Assembly (NCBI RefSeq): GCF_004354985.1
Contig: NZ_SMSK01000005.1
Span: 351,379-415,378 of the forward strand
DNA length: 64,000 nt
Direction: 5' to 3'
Origin: Segetibacter sp. 3557_3
GTDB taxonomy: Bacteria > Bacteroidota > Bacteroidia > Chitinophagales > Chitinophagaceae
Notes under the pieces: model-generated
What the model was told of the DNA's origin: nothing
What the model saw: only the letters and a program-made list of their open reading frames with translations
Databases searched by the model: none
Translations under genes and position numbers: made by a program
In this document: piece by piece, positions 26,200 to 36,329 of the stretch
Numbering within the stretch: position 1 is the first letter of the stretch
Layout of the letters: the number at the start of each line of letters is the position of its first letter

Positions 26200-29100
26200 T
26201 TAGAAATTAATTTCGAGGCCCAATGTCATCTTCCGGGGTAAAGGATAATCGTTCCCGTTTGAATAACCATCAGGAGAAACCGGTTCAGGATCCGGAACCG
26301 TGGCGTTTGAATAAACCCAGATATTGTCAATTGAACCGTATAGCCTTACCTGTTTCATTTTAATGCGATTAGAGATCGCTGGCGGCAAAGTATAGCCAAG
26401 CATGATATTCTTCAGCCTGAAGAATCCTGCATCCTCAACGTAGAATGATTGCGCAATATGCCATTTATCGACATTGTTCACGAGCAAACCTGGATATTGT
26501 GCATCGGTTACACCCGGGAACCAGAATTGGGCACCGCGAAAATCTGATGAAACGGCAGAGGTTGGTCCCCAGCGCACGTATGGGTTGGTGTTACCCGCAT
26601 CCTGCATCTTATCAGAAACATAGCCGTTCCACAATTTACGGCCGGTAATAAAGTTGCAGAGCACCTGTAAACTGAAGCCTTTGTAGTTCAGGCTATTGAT
26701 AAATCCACCTGATAACCTGGTGTTCGGATCGCCCATGTAAATCCTGTCAAAATCATTGATCTGGTAGTCGCCATTAATATCGCGACGGGCCGGGTCGCCT
26801 GGTGAAAATGAAGGATTGGTGTTTATGGTAATCCTGCGTCCTGTTAATGGATCTACGGGAATGTCACTCATGCTATTATAGATCCCCGGCACGTCCCAAA
26901 CATAGAACTGGAACGCTGGTTGACCAATAGTAAGCACCCGCCGTAACCACGGCTGTCCAAATCCGAAGTCGCGGTTGTCGTAAGGGAGTTTAACGATGAA
27001 GTTCTGGTTGTATGCAAGGTTTAAAGTGGTGGTCCACTTAACTCTTGATTGACGCGCCAGGTTTTGGGTTGTTAACGTTAATTCAACACCCCTGTTGCGA
27101 ACGTCAACGTAGTTGTTTCTCGCCTGTACAAAGCCTGTTGTCACCTGTACCGGAACGTCAAAAACGAGGTTTTTGTTATCTCTTGAATAGGCATCCGCAG
27201 TGATACTGATCCGGTCTTTAAACAAGTTGAGGTCAACACCAATGTTGGTTTGGGGAGCGCTCTCCCACGATATGCCGGGAACCGCAGCGGTAGCACCATA
27301 GTCTGGGTAAGCTGATGTAACCCCATTGTAGGTAAGATTTGCACCACCGCCCGCACCGGTTGATGAACCATTGTACCCGGAATTGTTAGTTAAAGCGATA
27401 TACCGGCCATAGTACGAAATAGGGTCACGTCCGGTAATACCGAAGCTTGCACGAAATTTCAGGAAGTTAACCACCTTAGCTAATGGTTGGAAAAATTTCT
27501 CATCAGAAACTACCCAAAGAGCTGAAACTGCCGGAAAGCTTCCCCAACGATCATCAGCACTGAAACGTGATGACGCTTCCCTTCTGAAGCTCAGGTCCAA
27601 ACCATATTTACCTTTGTAATCATAGTGTACCCGGGAGAAATAGTAAAAACGTCCTCTTTCTTCCATATTGCTGTTACCGCTAAGGTTTGGTCCTGAGGGA
27701 ACACCTCGCACAACCACAATTGAATTAGCTGCAATATTATTTCCGCGCAGGAAGGTGCTGTTATTTACAGCTTCTTCTGCACCCTGGCCCAGGAGAATAC
27801 TTGTATTATGATCGTTCTTAATTGTCTTATTATAGGTAACGAAGTTTTCATTTTCCCAACGTCGGCTGTTTGAAACGCTGCTGGTTGCATCATTTCTCAG
27901 GTTAGGATTTACTGACCTGTGTTCAAGGTAATCGCGCCGGTTGATATTAAAGTTGTATGACATTGAACTGGTCAGAATAAGGTTGTCGGTAAACTTATAA
28001 ATCGCGCGGGTATTACCATTTAAAGCGGTAGAGCGGTCGTCGTCATACACCTGGTCGTTGCGACCTGTATAGTTCATCATGTCTTTCTCAGACAATTGCC
28101 AGAAAGAGGAAGGGAAACCCCATACATTGAAGGGATACCTTGAAAAACCGGTATTGCCCGGACCATGTTTTGTTTTCTGAAAATTCAGGAAGAGGTCGGT
28201 TGTAATTTCAAGCTTATCGGTTGGCTTTGCCGAGATAAACAAGCGGGGCGCTGTTCTCTGGAAATCGTAACCGCGCATAACCCCGTCTTCGTAGTACCGA
28301 CTGAACGACAACCTGTACCCGAACTTATCAGTGGCTTGCGCAATGCTTGCCTCAACGTTATTGATCATGGCGTTTTTGAGGAACAAGCCCTGCCAGTCGA
28401 CGTTATTATTGAAAGCAGGATTTAAACTATCGGTAAGTAGCTGGCTAAGATTCTGCATCCCGGCGTAACTACCATATTGTGTAAGGATATCCATCTTTTG
28501 CTGTCTTTCGGCTGCCCCAACAATCATAGGTTTCATCCTTGGCTTGGTACTTATGCCTACGTAAGAGCTCACCCTGATCTGCGGAACCCCACCTTTTGGC
28601 CTCTTGGTTCTTACGATGATTACCCCGTTACCGGCACGTGAACCATAGATTGCAGAAGCAGATGCGTCTTTTAATATGTCGATGGACTCGATATCATTTG
28701 GGTTGATGGATGCGAGCGGGTTCATTGCGGGGCCTGCATTGCGCTGATCACTTACGTCGAATACGATACCGTCGATCACGTAAAGGGGTGCACTAATTGC
28801 ATTTGGATCGGTAACAGCAGAACTACCCCGGATATTTACGATGTTATTGGCACCCGGCTCTCCGGAGATGTTCAACACGTTAAGTCCGGCGACACGCCCC
28901 TGAAGCATCTGGTCAAATGTTGGATAGGGCATGTTTTCTATATCCTTACCTTTTACGGTAGATATGGCTGCACTGGTGGTTCTTCGTTGTACACTCTGGT
29001 AGCCAATTACCACCACATCATCCATTGCCTTGTTTGATTCTTCAAGCGAAATATCAATGGCCTTATCGTTACTTACTTTTACTTCCGACGAAGCGTAGCC

Positions 29101-29349
29101 CACAAACGTAACGACCAAGGTAGCATTGGGTTGAGCGGCTATAGCAAATTTACCCTCTGCATCAGTTGTGGTACTTGCTTTACCATTCTTTACCTGCACG
29201 GTAGCGCCTTCAATCGGCCTGCTTTGCTTGTCGAGCACCCGCCCTGTTATTTTGCCCTGGGCAAGCGCGGAAAAGGAAGACAAAATGCTTGCTACAACAA
29301 TCAGGACTTGTAGCAGGTGTCGTGAAAATAGGTGACCTCTTTTTGTCAT
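26200..29349 (-). CDS. susC: SusC/RagA TonB-linked outer membrane transporter
   Basis: TonB-dependent transporter of 1049 residues. The start is placed at 29349 (MTKRGHLFSRHLL), which gives a signal peptide ending at ALAQ. A longer frame would add 39 non-signal residues. Next comes a carboxypeptidase-regulatory-like domain (GKITGRVLDKQSRPIEGATVQV), then the TonB-box region and plug (DDVVVIGYQSVQ, GRVAGLNV, NIRGSSAV, PLYVIDGI), and a C-terminal beta-barrel ending in LGLEINF with terminal Phe. There is no STN domain, so an anti-sigma partner is not indicated. It is the first gene of the SusC-SusD-FAS1-DUF5007 operon. Confidence 0.97.
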   Translation of the reverse strand: MTKRGHLFSRHLLQVLIVVASILSSFSALAQGKITGRVLDKQSRPIEGATVQVKNGKASTTTDAEGKFAIAAQPNATLVVTFVGYASSEVKVSNDKAIDISLEESNKAMDDVVVIGYQSVQRRTTSAAISTVKGKDIENMPYPTFDQMLQGRVAGLNVLNISGEPGANNIVNIRGSSAVTDPNAISAPLYVIDGIVFDVSDQRNAGPAMNPLASINPNDIESIDILKDASASAIYGSRAGNGVIIVRTKRPKGGVPQIRVSSYVGISTKPRMKPMIVGAAERQQKMDILTQYGSYAGMQNLSQLLTDSLNPAFNNNVDWQGLFLKNAMINNVEASIAQATDKFGYRLSFSRYYEDGVMRGYDFQRTAPRLFISAKPTDKLEITTDLFLNFQKTKHGPGNTGFSRYPFNVWGFPSSFWQLSEKDMMNYTGRNDQVYDDDRSTALNGNTRAIYKFTDNLILTSSMSYNFNINRRDYLEHRSVNPNLRNDATSSVSNSRRWENENFVTYNKTIKNDHNTSILLGQGAEEAVNNSTFLRGNNIAANSIVVVRGVPSGPNLSGNSNMEERGRFYYFSRVHYDYKGKYGLDLSFRREASSRFSADDRWGSFPAVSALWVVSDEKFFQPLAKVVNFLKFRASFGITGRDPISYYGRYIALTNNSGYNGSSTGAGGGANLTYNGVTSAYPDYGATAAVPGISWESAPQTNIGVDLNLFKDRISITADAYSRDNKNLVFDVPVQVTTGFVQARNNYVDVRNRGVELTLTTQNLARQSRVKWTTTLNLAYNQNFIVKLPYDNRDFGFGQPWLRRVLTIGQPAFQFYVWDVPGIYNSMSDIPVDPLTGRRITINTNPSFSPGDPARRDINGDYQINDFDRIYMGDPNTRLSGGFINSLNYKGFSLQVLCNFITGRKLWNGYVSDKMQDAGNTNPYVRWGPTSAVSSDFRGAQFWFPGVTDAQYPGLLVNNVDKWHIAQSFYVEDAGFFRLKNIMLGYTLPPAISNRIKMKQVRLYGSIDNIWVYSNATVPDPEPVSPDGYSNGNDYPLPRKMTLGLEINF

Positions 29350-30150
29350 TGCATTTAATTTAGAGTTGATGGTGGGGCAAAGTAATCTGCTGTACCAACT
29401 GCGTACAGGGTGGTGCTTTGGTAGCTGATAGACACACCAGGAAAGTCGTCCGGCTATCACAAACATTGGACGTATTAAAGCCTCTTTTTACCGGGAATTG
29501 TTGGAGCTTGTAAAGCGCAACTATACACCTGTATAATAGGACTTTACCGATTTGTTAACTTTTATAAAATTATTGGGGTTATATCAATCTCTCTTTGCAA
29601 TATTTAACCGGTTGTGAACAGATTGTATCCATGCAGGTGACGGATTGTCAATTCTCATGGGCGCGTTAGGCACCACCACTTTGATAACACCTAATTCCTG
29701 TTCACCTCGCCTTATCCGCCTGAATGGAAAGTCGCAAAAACGTGGCCCCAACTGAATTATATAGACTAATACGCTGAATGGCAGCAGGGTACAACCGCCC
29801 AACCTCTATGTATGCCCGGTCTTTGTGAATGGTTAGCTGGGTATTATACAGCGGGTAAGTTGTGGATACATTTTTCAACAATTCCTATTAGCATATCAAC
29901 AAATTCCCAGGATTGCGACATTTGGTCAGGTGATTGCTATGAAGGAGCCTTCTATTTTTGCTAGACAAACACCGATAAACGGGTACCTTCCACCTGTAAA
30001 AAACCTGAACAAGCAAGCACATTTTCTTTCCCGGAAAGCTTTAATGCAGATGTTTAATTTTTTATTAACGAATTTGATCATATGGCATTGATATTGCATT
30101 CTCGTGTGCGCCAACCATTTCCCGAATACTCAACCTTTCACCACGCAATT
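29350..30150. promoter_or_regulatory. Divergent promoter region between susC and the giant esterase
   Basis: An 801-bp gap that must carry the susC promoter on one side and the 30.15-kb gene promoter on the other. I find no exact TAnnTTTG box. A near match, TTACTTTG, lies on the minus strand at ~29382-29389, about 35 bp before the susC start. A 72-codon minus-strand frame at 29584-29802 has no recognised homologue and no clear start signal, so it is not called a gene. Confidence 0.35.
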
Positions 30151-33100
30151 ATGCGAAAACTTTACAACCGGCTCGGTATCAGCATTGTGACTTTTATGTG
30201 CGCAATCTTGCTGATTACCAGTTCCTCTGTTGCTCAACAAAACACCGCACCATTTTACATTATCCTGGGTGAGTCAAACGCAGGTTGGACACCCATTAAC
30301 CTGATGTCGCCTCAGCAGGCAGCCGTTTACGCCGGCACTGTGCCCCGCACAACCATTTGGAACCCCGGGCGGGGCGGTTTTAGCGCTAAGCTCGAGCCTA
30401 TGAATGTAGGAGTGAATACGATGTGCGAAAACTTTGCAGATCCTACACAGTTTGGCCCCGAAGCTTCTTTCTTTAAAGCATTACAGGACCAATTGCCAAG
30501 GCAGCGATTCATATATAAGCAGGGACAGGCCAACTCATCCCTCCTGATTGACTGGAAACCCGTTCCGCTATACACGGGAGGAGACGGCACCAGGTTTTCA
30601 CAATTATCACAATGGCTCCCAATGGCCGTGGCCCAGGCAACACAACAGGGTTATAAACTTGACCTCAGGGGTGTTATCTGGATTGCCGGAGAAAATGACG
30701 CCAAGATCGGCCGCCAGGAGCAGGCAAGTGCTTATCTGAAAGGTTTATATGATTTCTTTAATGGTTTCGATGCTTTATGGCAGGGCATCGTTCGTCAATA
30801 CAACCTTCCCAATACATCATACAAAAAAGTAATTGGTCGCTTATACGCGCCGGGAGAGTCATTTCCCTACCGAAACCTGGTTCGACAAGCACAAATGGAT
30901 TACTGCGCTGTTCCTGCAAACAATGCTTTGTGGATCGATACCGATCGCTATCCCCTATTTGACTATGCGCACTATGATGCAACAGGGATGATCCAGTATG
31001 GATGGGACATCTTTAATGCCCACCGTTTTGAGACTTCTCCGGATTTATCCAACCTTGTATTAAGCCAGGGCACACTAAGCCCTTCTTTCAACCCTTCTAT
31101 ATCAGCGTATACCGCGCAGGTCCCTTCACAAGTTGCGAGTATTTCAGTTTCGCCAACACTGGCTGATCCCACATCATCTGTAGCTGTAAATGGCTTACCT
31201 GTCGGAAGCGGCAATTCTTCGGCTCCGATTCAATTGAATCCCGGCTATAATACCATAAATGTAACGGTAACTGCCCAGGATGGTTCCACCAAAAATTACA
31301 CAATTACTGTCGAAAAAGCGGCGGCACCGATATCTTCCAACAACAACCTTTCGAACCTGCTAACCAGTGCTGGCGCACTTTCGCCCGCGTTTAGTGCAGG
31401 TATACTTTCCTACACCATAAATGTTGGAAGTAATGTAAGCGCAATTTCAATTACTCCAACTGCTGAGGACCCTGCTGCAACAATCAGGGTTGAAGGCATG
31501 GGAGTTGCAAACGGAGGAACTACAGCGCCAATCGTGCTTAATACTGGCGCCAATACCATTACAACCGTAGTCACCGCGGCCGACCAGTCCATGAAAGGAT
31601 ATACCATTACCGTAAACAAGGCCGCACCAGTATCATCCAACAACAACCTCTCGAACCTGTTCACCAGCGCAGGCGGACTTTCGCCGGCATTTAATGCAGG
31701 TACACTTGCCTACACCATAAATGTTGGCAGTGAGGTAGCCACGATTGCTATAACCCCAACAGCTGAGGATCCTTCAGCAACGATCAGGGTTGAAGGCATG
31801 GGGGTTGCCAGCGGAGGCACTTCAGCACCAATAGTGCTCAACACCGGTACCAATACCATTACAACCGTGGTAACTGCGTCGGACCAGGCTATGAAAGGTT
31901 ATACGATTACCGTAATTAAGGCCGCACCAGCATCATCGAACAATAACCTTTCTAATCTGACAACGAGTGCAGGCGGAGTATCTCCGGCGTTTAACGCAGG
32001 AATAACCGACTATACCCTTAATGTTGGAAATAATGTTGCGTCAATTTCGGTAACCCCAACGGTGGAAGATCCCGGGGCAACAATCACCATTGATGGCAGC
32101 CCCGTGGCAAGCGGAGGAACTTCAGCTCCCATCAACCTAAATACCGGCAATACTACCATCTCGATTGTTATCACCGCTCCCGACCAGTCGTTAAAAGGTT
32201 ACGCAATCATCGTCAACAGGGCAGCACCGGCATCATCGAACAATAACCTTTCTAATCTCACAACCAGTGCAGGCGGAGTATCTCCGGCGTTTAACGCAGG
32301 AATAACCGACTATACCCTTAATGTTGGAAGCAATGTTGGATCCATCTCGGTAACCCCGACCGTTGAAGATCCCGGGGCAACAATCACCGTTGATGGCAGC
32401 CCCGTGGCAAGTGGAGGAACTTCAGCTCCCATCAACCTAAATACCGGCAATACCACCATCTCGATTGTAATCACCGCTCCCGACCAGTCGTTAAAAGGTT
32501 ACGCAATCATCGTCAACAGGGCAGCACCGGCATCATCAAACAATAACCTTTCTAATCTGACAACGAGTGCAGGCGGAGTATCTCCGGCATTTAACGCAGG
32601 AATAACCGACTATACCCTCAATGTTGGAAGCAATGTTGGATCCATCTCGGTAACCCCGACCGTTGAAGATCCCGGGGCAACAATCACCGTTGATGGCAGC
32701 CCCGTGGCAAGTGGAGGAACTTCAGCTCCAATTAATCTAAATACCGGCAATACCACGATTTCGATTGTTATCACTGCTCCGGACCAGTCGTTAAAAGGTT
32801 ACGCAATCATCGTTAACAGGGCAGCACCGGCATCATCAAATAATAATCTTTCTAATCTTACAACGAGTGCAGGCGGAGTATCTCCGGCATTTAACGCAGG
32901 AATAACCGACTATACCCTCAATGTTGGAAGCAATGTTAGATCCATTTCGGTAACCCCAACCGTGGAAGATCCCGGGGCAACAATTACTGTTGATGGCAAC
33001 CGGGTAGCAAGCGGAGGAACGTCAGCTCCCATCAACCTAAATACCGGCAATACCACGATTTCGATTGTGGTGACCGCGCCAGACCAGTCTACAAAAGGTT

Positions 33101-35976
33101 ATGCTATCACCGTTAACAAGGCAGCAGTTGTAAATGCCAACAACAACCTTTCAAACCTGGCAGTAAGTGCAGGTAGTCTGTCGCCCGCCTTTAGCAGCGG
33201 AACAACTGCTTATAATGTAAGTGTTGGCAGCAGTACTGGTTCTATTACCATTACACCAACCGCGGAAGATCCGGCAGCAATGATAACTGTTGATGGCATT
33301 GGGATCGCAAGCGGAGGCACATCAGCCCCCATTACCCTGAGTCCCGGTAATAGAACAATCAATATCGTAGTGACAGCGCAGGATCAATCTGTAAAAACCT
33401 ATTCCGTTACCGTCAACAAAGCCGCTGTTGTAAGCTCAAACAACAACCTCTCTAACCTGGTGCTTAGTGCAGGTAGTGTATCGCCTTCGTTCAGCAGCGG
33501 AACAACAGGTTACAATGTAAGCGTTGGAAGTAGCACCGGTTCTATTACCCTTACACCAACCGCGGAAGATCCGGCAGCGACGATCACCATCGACGGTACT
33601 CCTATTGCAAGCGGAGGCACATCAGCCCCCATTACCCTGAATACCGGTAATAGAACAATCAATATCGTAGTGACAGCGCAGGATCAATCTGTAAAAACCT
33701 ATTCCGTTACCGTTAACAAAGCCGCTGTTGTAAGCTCAAACAACAACCTCTCTAACCTGGTGCTTAGTACAGGTAGTCTTTCGCCAGCTTTCAGCAGCGG
33801 AACAACAGGTTATAATGTAAGCGTTGGAAGTACCACTGGTTCCATTACCCTTACACCAACAGCGGAAGACCCGGCAGCAACGATCACCATCGACGGTACT
33901 CCTATTGCAAGCGGAGGCACATCAGCCCCCATTACTCTGAATACCGGTAATAGAACAATCAATATTGTGGTGACAGCGCAGGATCAATCTATAAAAACCT
34001 ATTCCGTTACTGTCAACAAAGCCGCTGTTGTAAGCTCAAACAACAACCTCTCTAACCTGGTGCTTAGTACAGGTAGTCTTTCGCCATCTTTCAGCAGCGG
34101 AACAACAAGTTATAATGTAAGCATTGGCAGCAGCACTGGTTCTATTACTCTTACACCAACCGCAGAAGACCCGGCAGCAACGATAACTGTTGATGGCATT
34201 GGGGTCGCAAGTGGAGCCACATCAGCCCCCATTACCCTGAATACCGGCAATAGAACAATCAATATCATAGTGACAGCGCAGGATCAATCTGTAAAAACCT
34301 ATTCCGTTACCGTTAACAAAGCCGCCGTTGTCAGCTCGAACAACAACCTCTCGAACCTGGTGCTTAGTGCAGGTAGTCTGTCGCCCTCGTTCAGCAGCGG
34401 AACAACAAGTTATAATGTAAGCGTTAGCAGCAGTACCACTTCTATGACAATCATCCCGACTGCTGAAGATGCAGCCGCAAGAATAACCGTTGATGGTAAT
34501 CCCGTTGCAAGCGGAGGCACATCAGCCCCCATCAACCTGAATACCGGCAATAACACGATTACCATTGCTGTAACTGCACAGGATCAATCGGTAAAAACCT
34601 ACACGGTGCGGGTGTCCAGGACGGCTGATCTCAGCAATAATAACAACCTGGTTAACGTGCTCCTTAGTGCGGGAACATTGTCGCCTTCATTCGCCGCGGC
34701 ACAAACAAGTTATACGGCTGGTGTTGGAAGCAGCGTAGCGTCAATCACCGTTACGCCAACTGCGGAACATCCACGTGCAAAGATCACGGTAAACGGGTCG
34801 CTGGTTTCAAGCGGATCGGCATCCGGACCTATTACGCTCAACACCGGTAATAACACGATCAACATTGTAGTTACTGCCGAAGACCTTTCGACGAAGTCTT
34901 ATACAATTATCGTGAACAAGGCTACGCCACTTTCGTCGAATAACAACCTGTTGAACATTACCTTAAGCCAGGGTGTTCTTTCACCATCGTTTTCGACTTC
35001 AGTACTACTCTATACGGCTTCGGTTCCCGCTACTGTATCAACATTAAGTGTAACAGCTTTAACGCAGGATGCTAACGCAAGCATGACCATAAATGCTTTG
35101 GGCCTCGTTAGTGGAAATGCATCTGCCCCAATAAACCTGCTGCCGGGCGCCAACGTTATCACCATTATTGTTACAGCACAGGATCTGAGCATCCGTACTT
35201 ATGTAATTACGGTTATGAGAGCAATCGTGCAAATGGGTGCGACAATCCCTGACATGTATGCGGTTAATCCGGGTGGAAGTGCAAATACCATATACCTCGG
35301 TTACGGGCCCTCTACCTTAACACTCACGGCACAGCCAAATGGCGGCCTTGGCGGAAACACCTATAAATGGTCCACAGGTGCAACTACCCAATCAATAGTG
35401 GTTAATCCAAGTAAAGAAGGCACATACAACTACACCGTCACGGTAAGAGACAACTTCGGCAACACTGCTACCGCAGTTAAAAGCATAAAGGTCATCGACA
35501 TTACCTGTGGAAACAACAAGGTTGCAATTTGTAAATTCGCAAACGGCAACTCCGGCGTTAGCAACAGCCTGTGCCTGTCGTCAAATGCCGTAGAAATGCA
35601 GCTTGGTAATGGGGCAATGCTCGGCGCCTGTCCCGGCCAGCCAATTGACCGCATAAACATCGGGGCCCAGATCTCAGGATTGCCAACAAGTGTAACAGGC
35701 AATGCTGTTCAGGAGTTCAACAACAATAGCGTATCGGTAAGGTCGTACCCCAATCCGAGTACCGGAATGATTACCGTATACCTCGATCAAATGGATGTGA
35801 AAACAGCCGAAATCCAGATCGTTGATAAGAATGGAACAATCGTCGCCCGGAAAAAATGGAACGGGTCTAAATCAGGCAACACTTTCGACCTGACTAACCA
35901 GGCATCCGGAATGTACCTGGTCAAGGTGATTACCAACCGGGGGGTTGAAGTGAGTAAAATTTCGCTGCAACACTAG
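30151..35976 (+). CDS. Giant secreted SGNH (sialate-O-acetylesterase-like) esterase with 14 cadherin-like repeats and T9SS sorting domain
   Basis: Protein of 1941 residues. The start at 30151 (MRKLYNRLG) gives a signal peptide ending near SSVAQQ; the upstream in-frame ATG at 30082 does not. Residues ~32-295 are an SGNH/SASA-type domain: LGESN (Ser42), WIAGEND (Gly180, Asn182) and DYAHYD (Asp271, His274). This would remove O-acetyl or similar esters from glycans. Residues ~298-1690 are 14 cadherin-like beta-sandwich repeats of about 100 residues, each opening with NNNLSNL. A PKD-like part (~1700-1780) and a type-A T9SS sorting domain (YPNPSTG, ~1861-1941) follow. Repeats 4-7 are almost identical in DNA. 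The product is predicted to be surface-bound or secreted. Transcribed alone, ending at a strong terminator. Confidence 0.92.
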   Translation: MRKLYNRLGISIVTFMCAILLITSSSVAQQNTAPFYIILGESNAGWTPINLMSPQQAAVYAGTVPRTTIWNPGRGGFSAKLEPMNVGVNTMCENFADPTQFGPEASFFKALQDQLPRQRFIYKQGQANSSLLIDWKPVPLYTGGDGTRFSQLSQWLPMAVAQATQQGYKLDLRGVIWIAGENDAKIGRQEQASAYLKGLYDFFNGFDALWQGIVRQYNLPNTSYKKVIGRLYAPGESFPYRNLVRQAQMDYCAVPANNALWIDTDRYPLFDYAHYDATGMIQYGWDIFNAHRFETSPDLSNLVLSQGTLSPSFNPSISAYTAQVPSQVASISVSPTLADPTSSVAVNGLPVGSGNSSAPIQLNPGYNTINVTVTAQDGSTKNYTITVEKAAAPISSNNNLSNLLTSAGALSPAFSAGILSYTINVGSNVSAISITPTAEDPAATIRVEGMGVANGGTTAPIVLNTGANTITTVVTAADQSMKGYTITVNKAAPVSSNNNLSNLFTSAGGLSPAFNAGTLAYTINVGSEVATIAITPTAEDPSATIRVEGMGVASGGTSAPIVLNTGTNTITTVVTASDQAMKGYTITVIKAAPASSNNNLSNLTTSAGGVSPAFNAGITDYTLNVGNNVASISVTPTVEDPGATITIDGSPVASGGTSAPINLNTGNTTISIVITAPDQSLKGYAIIVNRAAPASSNNNLSNLTTSAGGVSPAFNAGITDYTLNVGSNVGSISVTPTVEDPGATITVDGSPVASGGTSAPINLNTGNTTISIVITAPDQSLKGYAIIVNRAAPASSNNNLSNLTTSAGGVSPAFNAGITDYTLNVGSNVGSISVTPTVEDPGATITVDGSPVASGGTSAPINLNTGNTTISIVITAPDQSLKGYAIIVNRAAPASSNNNLSNLTTSAGGVSPAFNAGITDYTLNVGSNVRSISVTPTVEDPGATITVDGNRVASGGTSAPINLNTGNTTISIVVTAPDQSTKGYAITVNKAAVVNANNNLSNLAVSAGSLSPAFSSGTTAYNVSVGSSTGSITITPTAEDPAAMITVDGIGIASGGTSAPITLSPGNRTINIVVTAQDQSVKTYSVTVNKAAVVSSNNNLSNLVLSAGSVSPSFSSGTTGYNVSVGSSTGSITLTPTAEDPAATITIDGTPIASGGTSAPITLNTGNRTINIVVTAQDQSVKTYSVTVNKAAVVSSNNNLSNLVLSTGSLSPAFSSGTTGYNVSVGSTTGSITLTPTAEDPAATITIDGTPIASGGTSAPITLNTGNRTINIVVTAQDQSIKTYSVTVNKAAVVSSNNNLSNLVLSTGSLSPSFSSGTTSYNVSIGSSTGSITLTPTAEDPAATITVDGIGVASGATSAPITLNTGNRTINIIVTAQDQSVKTYSVTVNKAAVVSSNNNLSNLVLSAGSLSPSFSSGTTSYNVSVSSSTTSMTIIPTAEDAAARITVDGNPVASGGTSAPINLNTGNNTITIAVTAQDQSVKTYTVRVSRTADLSNNNNLVNVLLSAGTLSPSFAAAQTSYTAGVGSSVASITVTPTAEHPRAKITVNGSLVSSGSASGPITLNTGNNTINIVVTAEDLSTKSYTIIVNKATPLSSNNNLLNITLSQGVLSPSFSTSVLLYTASVPATVSTLSVTALTQDANASMTINALGLVSGNASAPINLLPGANVITIIVTAQDLSIRTYVITVMRAIVQMGATIPDMYAVNPGGSANTIYLGYGPSTLTLTAQPNGGLGGNTYKWSTGATTQSIVVNPSKEGTYNYTVTVRDNFGNTATAVKSIKVIDITCGNNKVAICKFANGNSGVSNSLCLSSNAVEMQLGNGAMLGACPGQPIDRINIGAQISGLPTSVTGNAVQEFNNNSVSVRSYPNPSTGMITVYLDQMDVKTAEIQIVDKNGTIVARKKWNGSKSGNTFDLTNQASGMYLVKVITNRGVEVSKISLQH
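31921..33120 (+). repeat. Near-identical 300-bp tandem repeats inside the giant esterase gene
   Basis: Four consecutive 300-bp units begin near 31921, 32221, 32521 and 32821. They differ at only a few bases per 60, many of them synonymous. Flanking units (from ~31321 and up to ~34620) keep the same 300-bp period but are more diverged, with a second similar block at ~33421-34320. This indicates recent in-frame amplification. Confidence 0.9.
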
Positions 35977-36027
35977 CAGGGCAGTTGAATACCGGATCGC
36001 TTCTTTAAGGTGTGATTCTTATCTAAA

Positions 36028-36074
36028 TAAAAAAGGGTGTGGCAAACTATAATGGTTTGCTACACCCTTTTTTT
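36028..36074. terminator. Bidirectional terminator after the giant esterase gene
   Basis: AAAAAAGGGTGTGGCAAAC pairs with GTTTGCTACACCCTTTTTTT, with one G-T mismatch or wobble and a short loop (TATAATG). A-rich and T-rich flanks make it work in both directions, serving the esterase on the plus strand and the small gene at 36086-36301 on the minus strand. Confidence 0.92.
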
Positions 36075-36085
36075 TGGCGTAAGTT

Positions 36086-36301
36086 TTAAGCTCTTTTAAG
36101 TGCCTTCAAAACGGTTTTGATACAATTGAAGGATCTTACCTTAGGCTTCTTGCTTTCAGGCCAGGCGATATAACCGCCATCTTTTGTCTTACCGGTAATT
36201 CCCGACTGTTGCTCAGGCTTAGGAGTAGCGATAAACCCACCCCTTGGATGATAGCCTGAAATCGTGTGAACGGGTTTCGTTCTCTTATATAATGTGTTCA
36301 T
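36086..36301 (-). CDS. Small hypothetical protein with GGFIA/GGYIA repeats
   Basis: I do not recognise this protein. It has 71 residues if it starts at the ATG at 36301 (MNTLYKRTKP). A longer frame up to 36367 would overlap the MFS gene. It has no signal peptide or membrane segment. Two similar motifs are seen, PRGGFIATPKPE and KDGGYIAWPESK, and the C-terminus is very basic (KTVLKALKRA). It lies 28 bp downstream of the MFS gene on the same strand and ends just before the terminator, consistent with a two-gene transcript. The internal repeat and context support a real gene, but the function is unknown. Confidence 0.55.
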   Translation of the reverse strand: MNTLYKRTKPVHTISGYHPRGGFIATPKPEQQSGITGKTKDGGYIAWPESKKPKVRSFNCIKTVLKALKRA

Positions 36302-36329
36302 GTGATAATCTTTTTTGGGTACTGGATAA

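Noticed and set aside
29584..29802. A 72-codon minus-strand frame in the susC upstream region, which reads like the end of a protein
   Set aside because: No homologue recognised, no supported start, and it lies in a promoter region; possibly a gene remnant, but not supported.
31321..35220. Phage or mobile element signature from the long internal repeats
   Set aside because: The 300-bp periodicity keeps the reading frame and encodes whole cadherin-like domains, so it is domain amplification within one gene.
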